A stretch of 64,000 nt of DNA from an uncultured Clostridium sp. (GCA_900539185.1 UQBG01000016.1:1-64000); one strand, 5' to 3'; numbered from the stretch's first letter, positions 41,403 to 50,830 are shown. Notes: generated from the sequence alone by a model not told the origin. A program made the numbers and translations.

Positions 41403-42782
41403 TTATGCATTCTGCAGGAAAGCTACATAGCCTTTCTTTGTTTCATATATATCCGCCTTGCTGGTCACTTCCCATGGTGCATGCATATTCAGCACCGCAA
41501 CACCACTATCAATCACTTCCATACCATATAAGGACAGGATATATGCGATGGTTCCGCCACCACCGACATCAACCTTACCCAGCTCTGCCGTCTGGTAAGC
41601 CACTTTGTTCTCATCCAGAATTTTTCTCAATACTCCCATATATTCTGCATTGGCATCGTTTGAGCCTGACTTTCCTCTGGATCCGGTAAACTTATTAAAT
41701 ACCATGCCCCGGCCAAAATATGCAGCATTATTCTTCTCGTATGCAGCCGCATACAACGGATCATACGCAGCACTTACATCTGAGGATAACATTCTGGAGT
41801 TCTTCAGGCATCGGCGCAGTTTCAGCTCTGAATACGCTCCCATACTGTCCATCAGTTCCGCTACGGTATTTTCAAAAAATCTGGACTGCATACCGGTGGC
41901 ACCCACACTTCCGATCTCTTCCTTATCGGTCAGGAGGCAGCAGGTTGTCTTACTTACCTGTTCCACCTCCAGCATCGCAACCAGAGATGTATATGCACAC
42001 ACACGATCATCCTGACCATATGCCATAATCATACTTCGATCGATTCCTGCCTCTCTTGCCTTTCCTGCCGGAACCACCTCCAGCTCTGCAGACAGAAAGT
42101 CTTCCTCTTCCATGTCGTACTGTTCCTTTAACAGCTTCAGTACGCCCTTCTTTACTCCTTCTTTTTCTACATCCTTCAGCGGAAGACTGCCAAATAAGAT
42201 ATCCAGATTCTCTCCTTCTATCACCTTATTTGCTTTCTTCTCCTGCTGCTCTCCTGCCAAATGAATCAGCAGATCCGTTACGCAAAATACCGGGTCATCT
42301 TCCTTTTCACCAATGACAATCTCCGTTACAGAACCATCCTTCTTTACAACGACTCCGTGGATTGCTAATGGCAGTGTTACCCATTGATATTTCTTGATTC
42401 CACCGTAGTAGTGGGTATCCAGATACGCCATATCACCGTTTTCATATAGTGGGTTCTGCTTTACATCCATACGAGGGGAATCAATATGGGCACCCAGTAT
42501 ATTCATTCCCTGCTCGATCGGTTCTGTTCCAATGTTGAATAACGCAATGGTTTTCTTCATGCATACAGCATACACCTTGTCACCCGGCTGTACCGTCCGC
42601 TTCTTTTTCTGTATTTTTTCCAGGTTCACGTAACCGGCAGCTTCCGCCTGCCGTACTATCTCAGTGACGCATTCCCGCTCTGTCTTTCCGACATTCAAGA
42701 ATGCCCGATAGTCTTTGTTCAGCTTTTCCAGCTCTTTTAACTGCTTTTTCGTGTAAGTCTTCCACGCATTTGGACGTTCCAT
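41403..42782 (-). CDS. M18-family aminopeptidase
   Basis: A 459-residue cytoplasmic aminopeptidase of the aspartyl-aminopeptidase (M18) family. Co-catalytic zinc ligands fall in NILGAHIDSPRMD (His), MAYGQDDRVCAYTS (Asp), LLTDKEEIGSVGA (Glu pair), SSDVSAAYDPLY (Asp) and a C-terminal NMHAPWE (His). It removes acidic or neutral N-terminal residues from peptides. It has its own consensus promoter and a leader carrying a nested inverted repeat. Length is typical. Confidence 0.9.
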   Translation of the reverse strand: MERPNAWKTYTKKQLKELEKLNKDYRAFLNVGKTERECVTEIVRQAEAAGYVNLEKIQKKKRTVQPGDKVYAVCMKKTIALFNIGTEPIEQGMNILGAHIDSPRMDVKQNPLYENGDMAYLDTHYYGGIKKYQWVTLPLAIHGVVVKKDGSVTEIVIGEKEDDPVFCVTDLLIHLAGEQQEKKANKVIEGENLDILFGSLPLKDVEKEGVKKGVLKLLKEQYDMEEEDFLSAELEVVPAGKAREAGIDRSMIMAYGQDDRVCAYTSLVAMLEVEQVSKTTCCLLTDKEEIGSVGATGMQSRFFENTVAELMDSMGAYSELKLRRCLKNSRMLSSDVSAAYDPLYAAAYEKNNAAYFGRGMVFNKFTGSRGKSGSNDANAEYMGVLRKILDENKVAYQTAELGKVDVGGGGTIAYILSLYGMEVIDSGVAVLNMHAPWEVTSKADIYETKKGYVAFLQNA

Positions 42783-42802
42783 ATATCATTTCCTCCTATT
42801 CA

Positions 42803-42846
42803 TCTTTGGGATAGCACGGTAGAAGCTTCTACACATCTATCCCAAA
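42803..42846 (-). promoter_or_regulatory. Nested inverted repeat in the M18 aminopeptidase leader
   Basis: Outer arms CTTTGGGATAG (42803-42813) and CTATCCCAAAG (42836-42846) enclose a perfect 14-bp palindrome GTAGAAGCTTCTAC (42818-42831). It lies between promoter and start codon. It could fold as a long hairpin in the mRNA leader or bind a dimeric regulator; no T-run follows. Confidence 0.6.
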
Positions 42847-42881
42847 GAACGATTGTTTATTATTATTTCCATTCTGACCTA

Positions 42882-42910
42882 AGTATAGTACACTTCTTTC
42901 TCTATCGCAA
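42882..42910 (-). promoter_or_regulatory. Sigma-A promoter of the M18 aminopeptidase
   Basis: On the minus strand TTGCGA (42905-42910), 17-base spacer, TATACT (42882-42887), 100 bases before the start codon. Confidence 0.75.
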
Positions 42911-42926
42911 CCGCACCTTTTCTCAT

Positions 42927-44477
42927 TTACCCCTTTACAATGAGCAGCTTCTGCCCCGGCATCAGTTCATCCCGCTCCAGCTGATTGACCCTGCGAAGGG
43001 TATCAATCGACGTATAATAACGCTTTGCAATGTTCCAGAGTGTATCCTCTTCCTGAACCAGATATCCGATGATACCTGCCAGTTGATTCATTTTTTCATA
43101 ATCAATATCGGATATCGTGATATCCGTAATCGCCTTGCACTGACGCTTTGCAAATGCAATAATGCTTAAGTTCACCACTGCTTTTACCTCTACTTCATCA
43201 CTTCCGAGCATGATACTGCTGATCTGCTCCAGTGTCGGACGGATCCGGTATACCGCATCCGGCGTCAGACACTTCGCCTCTACCAGATATGTAAATGGCA
43301 GAAATCCCGTCAATGCATTCATTGGTCTGGCATCATCCTCCGCAATGTACAGAATCCTTACCTCAATCGCGCCTTCGACCACCAGCCCTTCCTCCGTCGT
43401 TCTGGTTTCATCGATCTTAACGGAGCCTTCTACGCAGCAAACCTGCAGAATCCCCGGCTGGTTTTCCTTGCGTTTCAACCGTTCTACCACTCTGGTCTTG
43501 GCATTGTTCCGGGTAATCAGGGACTCATAGTCAAAAACCTCATATTCCGGATCGATGCATGCCTTGGTAGAAAACATATCACCCAGAAGATTCAGTTCCT
43601 CCTCCTGATAGATCCGGATCTCCAGCTCCAGATTTGCCTCCAGATTCAGCACCCGCTCTTCCCCATCTTCATCCGGTTCTACATTCAACTGGGTTTCTCC
43701 CAGCATTACTCCAATATCTGCCGTCATTCCTTCCATGGAACCGACACAGTCCACCTCGCCGGAAAATGGAATATCCAGATTCAGATACTGCAGCGGCATC
43801 TGTTCCTCTGCCCGATAGATCAAAAAGACTTCCAGTTCGCCCCGTATGCCGATCTTATTATCCAGCGGCTTTGTCTCCACCTCATTCACCGTCACACTGT
43901 GCCAGATCAGCTTACGGATATTCGGTTTATTCTGCGGAATCGTCACCATCTCCCGCACTCGAAAGATATCTCTTTGATCTGCTACCGTCCGTGTATACGG
44001 AATCTTCTTATACAAGCACTGAACCATATCTCCATTCTCGATTCCCTCGGCACCTTCGATAACGTCCTGTTCTGTCACATCTATCTTTATCTGCAGCAGT
44101 CCTTTGACTGCGATCTTCCGCGAATGGATCATGGATATATTCAAATCCTCGATCTCACAGACTACACCGGTATCATAGGATGGGAGGAGATCATCTACAT
44201 TGATAATCTCTTCAAAGGAAACCGTTCCATCCATAGCATCCAGTTCTCCCTCTGTCTTTGCCACAGAATACAGAACTCTGTAACTAACGTGCCCCTTTAT
44301 GCGGATCCGATCTACCATAGGTTCCGTATCGTCAATGGTTACCTGCCCCTGACTGATAATAATCTTATCCATATCCTGACGGCTGTCTGATACATTAAAA
44401 TCCTCATCTATTGTAAGCTGAACCAGCTTTGATGCCTTGTGGTTATTCGTGCGAATTTCTTTCTTCACTAACTGCAT
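42927..44477 (-). CDS. SPOCS (DUF3794) and LysM domain protein
   Basis: A 516-residue protein. It has repeated DUF3794/SPOCS beta modules, e.g. 'IRIKGHVSYRVLYSVAKTEG' (about residues 60-80), 'IGIRGELEVFLIYRAEEQM' and 'VVEGAIEVRILYIAEDDARP', and a C-terminal LysM domain (YLVQEEDTLWNIAKRYYTSI, DTLRRVNQLERDELMPGQKL). Related proteins are spore coat or cortex proteins (SafA/CotSP type) in sporulating Clostridia. No signal peptide, as for mother-cell coat proteins. It is probably expressed during sporulation. Confidence 0.88.
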   Translation of the reverse strand: MQLVKKEIRTNNHKASKLVQLTIDEDFNVSDSRQDMDKIIISQGQVTIDDTEPMVDRIRIKGHVSYRVLYSVAKTEGELDAMDGTVSFEEIINVDDLLPSYDTGVVCEIEDLNISMIHSRKIAVKGLLQIKIDVTEQDVIEGAEGIENGDMVQCLYKKIPYTRTVADQRDIFRVREMVTIPQNKPNIRKLIWHSVTVNEVETKPLDNKIGIRGELEVFLIYRAEEQMPLQYLNLDIPFSGEVDCVGSMEGMTADIGVMLGETQLNVEPDEDGEERVLNLEANLELEIRIYQEEELNLLGDMFSTKACIDPEYEVFDYESLITRNNAKTRVVERLKRKENQPGILQVCCVEGSVKIDETRTTEEGLVVEGAIEVRILYIAEDDARPMNALTGFLPFTYLVEAKCLTPDAVYRIRPTLEQISSIMLGSDEVEVKAVVNLSIIAFAKRQCKAITDITISDIDYEKMNQLAGIIGYLVQEEDTLWNIAKRYYTSIDTLRRVNQLERDELMPGQKLLIVKG

Positions 44478-44565
44478 AGCTTTCCCCTTTCCTGTTTCAC
44501 CGCGTTTACGCTGATACTATTCTATGAGCCAGGACAAAAATTATTCCTTAAGAACCATTGTCAGC

Positions 44566-45000
44566 TCACTCATAGACAACCGGAAGGTTTTGATTCTCAC
44601 ACTTCACAGCTACATATGGATACGTCATCCCATCGATCCGGATCGTTTCACCTTCCACACCTACCAGGTTTGTCTTTATATGTACGGCATCCTCCGTTCG
44701 ATAGAGTTCATTTACCGTCACGCTGCAGCCGCCCCTCGGCTGCGCTCCGTAGCCGACAACAATATACATGTACTCTCTGGTCGTAAAGGTCAGCCGAAAC
44801 GGCTCCGCCTTCTTACTTTCTATCAGTTCCACCAGTTCTGCCGGCAGTCTCCCTGCCTCACAAACCGTGAAGTCCATATCCGTTTGTTCCTTTTCTGCCT
44901 TCTCTATTCCATTCGCGTCTCTGGTTCCACACGCACACAATATCAGTGCCATTCCCAGCAGTACCAGAACTAAAAAAAGTGTCAGCACATAATTCCGCAT
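44566..45000 (-). CDS. PrcB C-terminal domain lipoprotein (protease inhibitor-like)
   Basis: A 144-residue lipoprotein from the ATG at 45000 (GGGATGG 8 bases upstream; another ATG 4 codons earlier is possible). The hydrophobic N-terminus ends LILCAC, with lipidation likely at the second Cys. The folded part 'FTTREYMYIVVGYGAQPRGG' followed by CSVTVNELYRTEDAVHIKTN matches the PrcB_C fold, known from a protease-complex assembly protein. Possible role in modulating an extracytoplasmic protease. Context gives no partner. Confidence 0.7.
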   Translation of the reverse strand: MRNYVLTLFLVLVLLGMALILCACGTRDANGIEKAEKEQTDMDFTVCEAGRLPAELVELIESKKAEPFRLTFTTREYMYIVVGYGAQPRGGCSVTVNELYRTEDAVHIKTNLVGVEGETIRIDGMTYPYVAVKCENQNLPVVYE

Positions 45001-45072
45001 CTTTTCTGCCATCCCTTTGTTTTGAACAATATATGACAAATGCGTAAGTTATATGTGCAGACACGTTTTCTC

Positions 45073-45249
45073 CTACATCTGATGTCGGACGATCTTATAC
45101 TCATCTCCCTGTTGATAATATGGACACTCGCGATAGTTTCCGCTTAAAAACCGGCTCATCTCATCTTCGTCCAGTTCCATCATACAGGTATAACATTCAT
45201 ACTCCTCATCGTACTCATAGTTCATACAGTCATCACACAGATCTGCCAT
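45073..45249 (-). CDS. DUF6472 family small cysteine-rich protein
   Basis: A 58-residue protein: MADLCDDCMNYEYDEEYECY, TCMMELDEDEMSRFLSGNYR, ECPYYQQGDEYKIVRHQM. The four Cys (CxxC, C and C) plus acidic residues look like a small metal-binding knuckle. This sequence pattern is conserved in Lachnospiraceae and annotated as DUF6472 as far as I recall. It lies 16 bases after the YlmH gene and may be co-transcribed with it. Function unknown. Confidence 0.8.
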   Translation of the reverse strand: MADLCDDCMNYEYDEEYECYTCMMELDEDEMSRFLSGNYRECPYYQQGDEYKIVRHQM

Positions 45250-45265
45250 CCGGTCCTACCTCCTC

Positions 45266-46018
45266 CTATACATAACGGTCTACTGCAACCGCCCGTTTTC
45301 CCTTCCGAGTATCATACTGCAGCCCCCGAAAGATAAACTTTCCATATCCGCGAACAGCCACAGCATCTCCTTCCCTAATGGATCCACTGTTGTTCTCAAA
45401 GGCTCTTCCGTTCACTAACACCAGCTTTTTCCGGAACAGATCCAGTGCCTGATTTCTGGATAGGTGATATAGCTTTGAAATCACTGCATCCAGCCGAATG
45501 GAAGAAACGATCAGCTCTACACCCTCCAGCTGTGGCGTCACTGCCTCCGGCATCTCCTCTAAGGCCTGGCATCTGACATGTGTATGCCGGATCTGTCCTA
45601 AGTTTTCCCGGATATACTCTGCAATTCGCTCTACTACAAATACATAGGCCGTCTTATCCTTTACTACGATGTCTCCGACCGTATCCCGTTCGATTCCCAG
45701 ATTCATCAACGCCCCTAATACATCCCGGTGTGTAATCTCTTCCGCAAACTTCTTGATCAGTGGTTCTACCTTTAGGAGTTGGATCGGAAATGGGGTTTCA
45801 TATCCGAATTCTTCCGGATTTCCAAACCGGATCATCACCCGTTCGCATCCATCAGCACCACCCCACAGGGTAAACTCTGATTCCTCTGCCACCTGATAGA
45901 CCAATGATACATCTGTAACCGACAAAAAATCCGTAAAGTAATAGACACTATTTTGATAACTCTGTTCTGCCAGTTCTGAAAATCGTTTCAGAAGCTGTTG
46001 TTCCTCTGTTGTAGACAT
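45266..46018 (-). CDS. YlmH-family S4 RNA-binding protein
   Basis: A 250-residue protein when started at the ATG at 46018, which has GAGAGG 9 bases upstream; a longer frame would overlap the preceding gene. The N-terminal half holds YYFTDFLSVTDVSLVYQVAE and RVMIRFGNPEEFGYETPFPI with HRDVLGALMNLGIERDTVGD, the family core. The C-terminal S4 domain is SSIRLDAVISKLYHLSRNQA with LDLFRKKLVLVNGRA. YlmH proteins bind RNA and assist ribosome quality control or cell division in Firmicutes. Confidence 0.9.
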   Translation of the reverse strand: MSTTEEQQLLKRFSELAEQSYQNSVYYFTDFLSVTDVSLVYQVAEESEFTLWGGADGCERVMIRFGNPEEFGYETPFPIQLLKVEPLIKKFAEEITHRDVLGALMNLGIERDTVGDIVVKDKTAYVFVVERIAEYIRENLGQIRHTHVRCQALEEMPEAVTPQLEGVELIVSSIRLDAVISKLYHLSRNQALDLFRKKLVLVNGRAFENNSGSIREGDAVAVRGYGKFIFRGLQYDTRKGKRAVAVDRYV

Positions 46019-46055
46019 CTCCTGTATCCTCTCATTACCTATTCTTTGCGCTGCC

Positions 46056-48578
46056 TTATTCATGAACATACGTAAAGAACTGATTCCCCTGTTCCTCAAA
46101 CGTCTGCTCGATAATATATCGTTCCTGTCGAACCTCTTCCCCGGTAACCGGATTATAATACCGTATGGTTGCTGTATTGTAACTGATAATCAATACATAT
46201 GTGTCTCCATCCAGTTTTGCAATCACCGGTGCACCCTGGCAGAGATAAAATAATGCGTTATCCACATCACAGGCCACCAGATTCACTCCGGTTTTTCCAA
46301 GATACCGCTGAAGAACATCGTTTGGATTGCCACTCATATCCATATCTTCCGGAATCGGCACATCCTCATACTGAAGAATCATCTCTATACACTCCTTCAA
46401 GGAATCCGCAGGTGTTGCACAGGTTGTCTCCTGTAACCCTTCCGTTACCTCTGCGTACTCCAGAAGTCCGCTGATCTTCCAGATACAGTTTCCATTACTA
46501 TCCAGTGCCAGTCCGCTTTCCTCGTTTGCTGCCAGCACTGCATTTCTGGCAGATGAATAGGAGCCCTGCATGCCTCCCTGTGCATATACATAGTAGCGTC
46601 CGGACTTCTCCCCACTGTCAACCGCAATCGTTGCATCTGTATTCTCCAGTACTTCCTTTGTTATAATCAACTGCGGAATTGAGGTTACATACATATAGTT
46701 CGGGAATATCATATATAACTGATTATATCCATCATAGGTATACTGGTAGCTGACCTGAATTCCATCCCCATCCGCTTCCTTAAAGGTGATAAAGTCATCC
46801 GGTGCTGACACATAATTCCCGTCATTTCTGGTTGCTTTGGTCAGATATACAACCTGATTTGCCGCACGGGCCTCCATAACGTATGTTCCCGCCTTCTCAT
46901 ATTCCTTTACTATTTCGTTTTCTAACGTCGCGATCCGAAGGGTATGCATCGGGAAAATACTACTTCCATCTGTATTCAGAACCACATCTTCGGCATTTGA
47001 CAGACCATATACCAAATCATCTTCAATAAAGCCCAAAGCTTTTATTCTCTGCCCTTCACCAGCATCGATCGTATGCTCCTCATAGTTCTCCAGATTCATA
47101 ATCGTCACCTGGGTACTGTCCCGGTCTACATCCGAATTCGGATATGCCAGCAGATATTCGCTATCGGAAACTGCCAGATATTCCTTCGGAATTCCATGGA
47201 CGATATAACTCGATTCCCGTGTTTCCAGATCAATCTTCATCACGTTATTTCCCAGAAGATAGAAGAATTCTCCCTGTTCATTCAGATAGTTCAGACGGGA
47301 GGCATCCTCCTTCAGAATCTCATACGGTTCGTCACAGGATATAAACAATACCTCTTCCAACCGGCTCGTTGCAGCCCTGAATCGATATACGGCGATTCCG
47401 TTTTCTCCTTCATGCTGACCACGATTCATATACCCATACACGGTAAATACGATGTTGCCCTCATCATCCATCTTGACGATATTGATTCCATGCTGGTCAT
47501 AAGCAGTTCGTATATCCGTCGGCGTATCCTGCCAAAAGGCAAACACCTTTGTAATGGTGGTATTCGAATAATTATAATACCACAGCTGTCCTTCTTTCAC
47601 GAATGCCACTTTATTGTTCTCATCACTGACCCGGTATTGAAAATCGTTCAGATCCGATATTCCCAGAAAGAACCAGTTCTTTACGGTATTTACATTGAAT
47701 CGGTCAAAAATACTTTCTACATTCCGGTCATAGTCCATAAGATAAATCGTACTATCATCCACATATCTGACACGATATTCCTCAGCTACGTTAAAATACT
47801 GAGCGTTCTCAACATCACCGGCGATTGCAACGTACTTCAGCTCAATCGTCGCATTCTTCTGATCGATATCCTTAATCGTCGGAACCATCTGAGAAATCCG
47901 CATGGTAGAAAGGTTTGCCCACGTTATCGTTTCATAATTCGAATGAATATCGGTATGGCTCAGATTCTCATTTTCTCCTGTATCATTCGGCTCAATATAC
48001 TTCGTTATTGCCGATCCGCTTTCTTTATCAAACGTAGCCTCATGGAAGTTCATAACAAATTCCAGAAACCGCTTCGTATAGAGTTCGTTGGATGGAATTA
48101 ATCGGGTATAATACTTTACTTCCTGTCCATCCTTTAACTTCAGACAAGCAACAAATGCATATTCCTGAAGCTCTGTCAGATTCATTCTCAGGGTTGTCGT
48201 TGCATAAAAAGAGCCATTGTTCTTCTCCAGATCATCGACAGAACCATTCTCAATCAAGGAACTTCCATCGACGCTTCGCACCTCATAACCAACTGTATCG
48301 ATATCTACGCCTACATCTTCGATTCGAAACTTCACCACCTGATCGGTACCGATCGGTGTAATCGAATCATGAAACAGGGCAATATCAATGGATGAGGTGT
48401 AGCCATGAAGACAGTTGATCTCTTCCTCACCAGCCTCCATGTATACCAAAGGAAGTGTCGGCTGCTCCATCTCGGCGGTCACCTCGTCCATACCTGCATT
48501 TTCCCACTTATTAACCAGAAAAACCGTAGCTATAAATACTCCTATCAGAACAACTATTCTTATCAAGATATTCTTCAT
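46056..48578 (-). CDS. Large membrane-anchored Lachnospiraceae protein
   Basis: An 840-residue protein with one N-terminal membrane anchor (residues 4-23, ILIRIVVLIGVFIATVFLVN) and a long extracytoplasmic part. The first half is beta-rich; the middle has propeller-like beta repeats (EILKEDASRLNYLNEQGEFF, LLGNNVMKIDLETRES). The last ~150 residues (DNALFYLCQGAPVIAKLDGD, YVLIISYNTATIRYYNPVTG) resemble a papain/C39-like fold, with a GAPV-type start. I do not recognise a named family; it occurs next to YlmH and DUF6472 genes. A surface sensing or envelope role is possible. Confidence 0.7.
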   Translation of the reverse strand: MKNILIRIVVLIGVFIATVFLVNKWENAGMDEVTAEMEQPTLPLVYMEAGEEEINCLHGYTSSIDIALFHDSITPIGTDQVVKFRIEDVGVDIDTVGYEVRSVDGSSLIENGSVDDLEKNNGSFYATTTLRMNLTELQEYAFVACLKLKDGQEVKYYTRLIPSNELYTKRFLEFVMNFHEATFDKESGSAITKYIEPNDTGENENLSHTDIHSNYETITWANLSTMRISQMVPTIKDIDQKNATIELKYVAIAGDVENAQYFNVAEEYRVRYVDDSTIYLMDYDRNVESIFDRFNVNTVKNWFFLGISDLNDFQYRVSDENNKVAFVKEGQLWYYNYSNTTITKVFAFWQDTPTDIRTAYDQHGINIVKMDDEGNIVFTVYGYMNRGQHEGENGIAVYRFRAATSRLEEVLFISCDEPYEILKEDASRLNYLNEQGEFFYLLGNNVMKIDLETRESSYIVHGIPKEYLAVSDSEYLLAYPNSDVDRDSTQVTIMNLENYEEHTIDAGEGQRIKALGFIEDDLVYGLSNAEDVVLNTDGSSIFPMHTLRIATLENEIVKEYEKAGTYVMEARAANQVVYLTKATRNDGNYVSAPDDFITFKEADGDGIQVSYQYTYDGYNQLYMIFPNYMYVTSIPQLIITKEVLENTDATIAVDSGEKSGRYYVYAQGGMQGSYSSARNAVLAANEESGLALDSNGNCIWKISGLLEYAEVTEGLQETTCATPADSLKECIEMILQYEDVPIPEDMDMSGNPNDVLQRYLGKTGVNLVACDVDNALFYLCQGAPVIAKLDGDTYVLIISYNTATIRYYNPVTGEEVRQERYIIEQTFEEQGNQFFTYVHE

Positions 48579-48606
48579 CGTTTTGTTACTCCTGTTATAA
48601 CGTCTC

Positions 48607-48999
48607 CTACCAGAATCTTTTTCTTCTTTGTCTGTATCGACATCTTCTCACATGAAATTCGTTGCAGATCAGGATCAGACTGAGCTGCATGAGCGGTGCA
48701 TCCGGCTTGGGTGATCCCTGCTCCCTACCCTTCATCCGGGTATATACCTCTTCTGCCATTCGGTAAATGGTGACTCCATCCGGTTGTTCATCGAACATCG
48801 GGCTTCCTTCATATTCTAACTGGTCGCACATATCTTCGACTATCGCCGCTACAAATCGAGCTTCTCTGGGATACATCCGTTTCATTTTTTCGTAGTCCTG
48901 ACTTACATCCTCTTCTGACAGTTCAAGTGCCTCCAGATTCCATTCCTTTGGATATGGATTTCTCGCTGCCTGTTCCAGATATTCACTGAAGCTGCTCAT
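48607..48999 (-). CDS. Conserved hypothetical protein
   Basis: A 130-residue soluble helical protein from the ATG at 48999 (GGGAGGGTGAAT upstream). The sequence 'SFSEYLEQAARNPYPKEWNL', 'SQDYEKMKRMYPREARFVAA' and 'MCDQLEYEGSPMFDEQPDGV' ends in a basic tail (RRCRYRQRRKRFW). The pattern is familiar from Lachnospiraceae genomes but without known function. It precedes the 840-residue protein by 28 bases and is likely co-transcribed. Confidence 0.7.
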   Translation of the reverse strand: MSSFSEYLEQAARNPYPKEWNLEALELSEEDVSQDYEKMKRMYPREARFVAAIVEDMCDQLEYEGSPMFDEQPDGVTIYRMAEEVYTRMKGREQGSPKPDAPLMQLSLILICNEFHVRRCRYRQRRKRFW

Positions 49000-49078
49000 A
49001 TTCACCCTCCCGTCATCTGTCATCAGATGACCAAATGTATAATATAATATGCAGCCGCAGGGAATAGTTTCCTACAGT

Positions 49079-49108
49079 CAAAGGAGCACCCAGAGGGTGC
49101 TCCTTCCT
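49079..49108 (-). terminator. Terminator of the pfkA operon
   Basis: AAGGAGCACCC (49081-49091) pairs with GGGTGCTCCTT (49095-49105) across a 3-base loop. The downstream T-run on the minus strand is short (TTTG). Confidence 0.6.
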
Positions 49109-49125
49109 ATTCCTCTTTGATTCGC

Positions 49126-50202
49126 CTAGTCATCACCAAATGAGATACCCAGCATTCTTGCATTCTGTACAATACTATCATCCGGTGATACATATTTCAA
49201 CTTTCCGGCAGATTCTGATAACGGAATCGAAGTCACTTCGTCATCCTTCAACACTACCAGTTCACCATACTTTTCTTCTTTAATCAATTCTGCAGCCTTT
49301 GCACCAAACCGGCTGGAAAGTACACGGTCATAAGGACATGGACTGCCGCCTCTCTGTGTATGTCCCGGAACCGTAACACGAACCTCCTGTCCGCCATATG
49401 CCTTGATCTGTTCTGCCAGTTCATATGCGACTGAAGGATGCTTTGGATTTGCCAGAAGTGCCTTCCGCTCCTTCTTCGGCAGTGCAGCTACTTCTTTTGA
49501 TATTGCACCTTCAGCAACCGCCAGAATCGAGAACCGCTTCCCCTGCTGTGCACGCTTATCCAATGCCTTACATACGCTCTTAATATCATAAGGGATCTCT
49601 GGAATCAGAATAATATCTGCACCACCGGCGATACCCGCATGCAGCGTAATCCAACCGACCTTATGTCCCATAATCTCTACGATAAATACCCGTCCATGAG
49701 AGGCAGCGGTAGTATGAATACAGTCGATTGCCATTGTTGCAATGTCAACCGCACTCTGAAATCCGAATGTCATATCGGTTCCCCAAAGATCATTATCGAT
49801 TGTCTTTGGCAGACCAACTACATTTAATCCCTCTTCACTCAACAAATTGGCAGTCTTCTGAGATCCATTTCCACCTAATACAACCAGACAGTCCAGCTTC
49901 AACTTCTTATAGGTATCCTTCATTGCCTTTACCTTGTCCATACCGTTTGCATCCGGCTCTCTCATCAGCTTAAATGGCTGTCTGGAACTGCCCAGAATCG
50001 TTCCGCCCTTTGTTAAGATGCCTGAGAAATCATCCGCCTTTAACTGCTTATAGTTTCCATACATCAGACCCTTATAGCCTTCCAGAAATCCATAGATTTC
50101 CACATCATTAAAGGAACCATATAGACCCTTTACAACCCCTCGCATGGTTGCATTCAATGCCTGACAATCACCACCACTGGTTAACATACCGATTCTCTTC
50201 AT
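49126..50202 (-). CDS. pfkA: 6-Phosphofructokinase
   Basis: A 358-residue phosphofructokinase, first committed step of glycolysis. The ATG at 50202 (AAGGTGG 5-6 bases upstream) is used. The nucleotide loop reads GGNGS (residues 110-114) instead of GGDGS, and the substrate motif is PKTIDND (132-138) instead of PGTIDND of typical ATP enzymes. A Gly/Lys pairing occurs in mixed ATP/PPi-type PFKs, so the phosphoryl donor cannot be assigned from sequence. Other blocks (GTDMTFGFQSAVDIATMAID, MGHKVGWITLHAGIAGGADI, HTQRGGSPCPYDRVLSSRFG) are intact. It follows recR closely. Confidence 0.93.
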   Translation of the reverse strand: MKRIGMLTSGGDCQALNATMRGVVKGLYGSFNDVEIYGFLEGYKGLMYGNYKQLKADDFSGILTKGGTILGSSRQPFKLMREPDANGMDKVKAMKDTYKKLKLDCLVVLGGNGSQKTANLLSEEGLNVVGLPKTIDNDLWGTDMTFGFQSAVDIATMAIDCIHTTAASHGRVFIVEIMGHKVGWITLHAGIAGGADIILIPEIPYDIKSVCKALDKRAQQGKRFSILAVAEGAISKEVAALPKKERKALLANPKHPSVAYELAEQIKAYGGQEVRVTVPGHTQRGGSPCPYDRVLSSRFGAKAAELIKEEKYGELVVLKDDEVTSIPLSESAGKLKYVSPDDSIVQNARMLGISFGDD

Positions 50203-50228
50203 AGTATCCACCTTCTCTTTCCTATAGT

Positions 50229-50828
50229 TTATAAGTACACTCTGCCCTCCAGAGCACGGAGCAATGTTACCTCATCTATACATTCCAGTTCTCCGCCGAT
50301 CGGAACACCACTTGCGATCCGGCTGACCTTAATACCGGACGGTTTTACCAATCTGCTGATATACATAGCTGTCGCTTCACCCGGAACATCCGAATTCGTA
50401 GCTATAATCAACTCTTCTACATCCTCTGTCTGAAGACGCTGCAAAAGTTCCTTCAACCGGATATCCTCCGGTCCTTTTCCCATAGCCGGATCTAATGCTC
50501 CATGTAATACATGATATACACCCTGAAATCTTCCGGTTCGTTCGTAGGCTGCCAGATCACGCGTATCCTCTACCACCATAATCGTCTTGTGATCCCGTTT
50601 TTCCGAACTACAGATCGGACATACTTCTTTATCTGTCAACGTATAACATCTCTTACAGTACTTTACATTTTTCCTGGCTGTAAGCAGTGTATCCGCCAGC
50701 TTCTCTACCTGTTCTACCGGCATATCAATAATATGAAATGCCAGACGTTGTGCAGACTTCCCGCCAATACCCGGCAGTCTGGACAATTGTTCTATTAGAT
50801 TGCTGATCTCTGTACCATAGTAATTCAT
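50229..50828 (-). CDS. recR: Recombination protein RecR
   Basis: A 199-residue RecR. Helix-hairpin-helix near residues 10-25 (LSRLPGIGGKSAQRLAFHII), C4 zinc finger CKRCYTLTDKEVCPIC, Toprim domain IMVVEDTRDLAAYERTGRFQ, GVYHVLHGALDPAMG and the C-terminal ELECIDEVTLLRALEGR. It loads RecA at gaps together with RecFO. It lies 2 bases after the YbaB gene in the classical dnaX-ybaB-recR cluster. Confidence 0.97.
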   Translation of the reverse strand: MNYYGTEISNLIEQLSRLPGIGGKSAQRLAFHIIDMPVEQVEKLADTLLTARKNVKYCKRCYTLTDKEVCPICSSEKRDHKTIMVVEDTRDLAAYERTGRFQGVYHVLHGALDPAMGKGPEDIRLKELLQRLQTEDVEELIIATNSDVPGEATAMYISRLVKPSGIKVSRIASGVPIGGELECIDEVTLLRALEGRVYL

Positions 50829-50830
50829 AA

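Noticed and set aside
47073..48101. Long plus-strand open frame of 342 codons opposite the 840-residue gene
   Set aside because: Antisense to a well-supported coding region, with no ribosome site and Arg/His/Ile-rich composition typical of a shadow frame.
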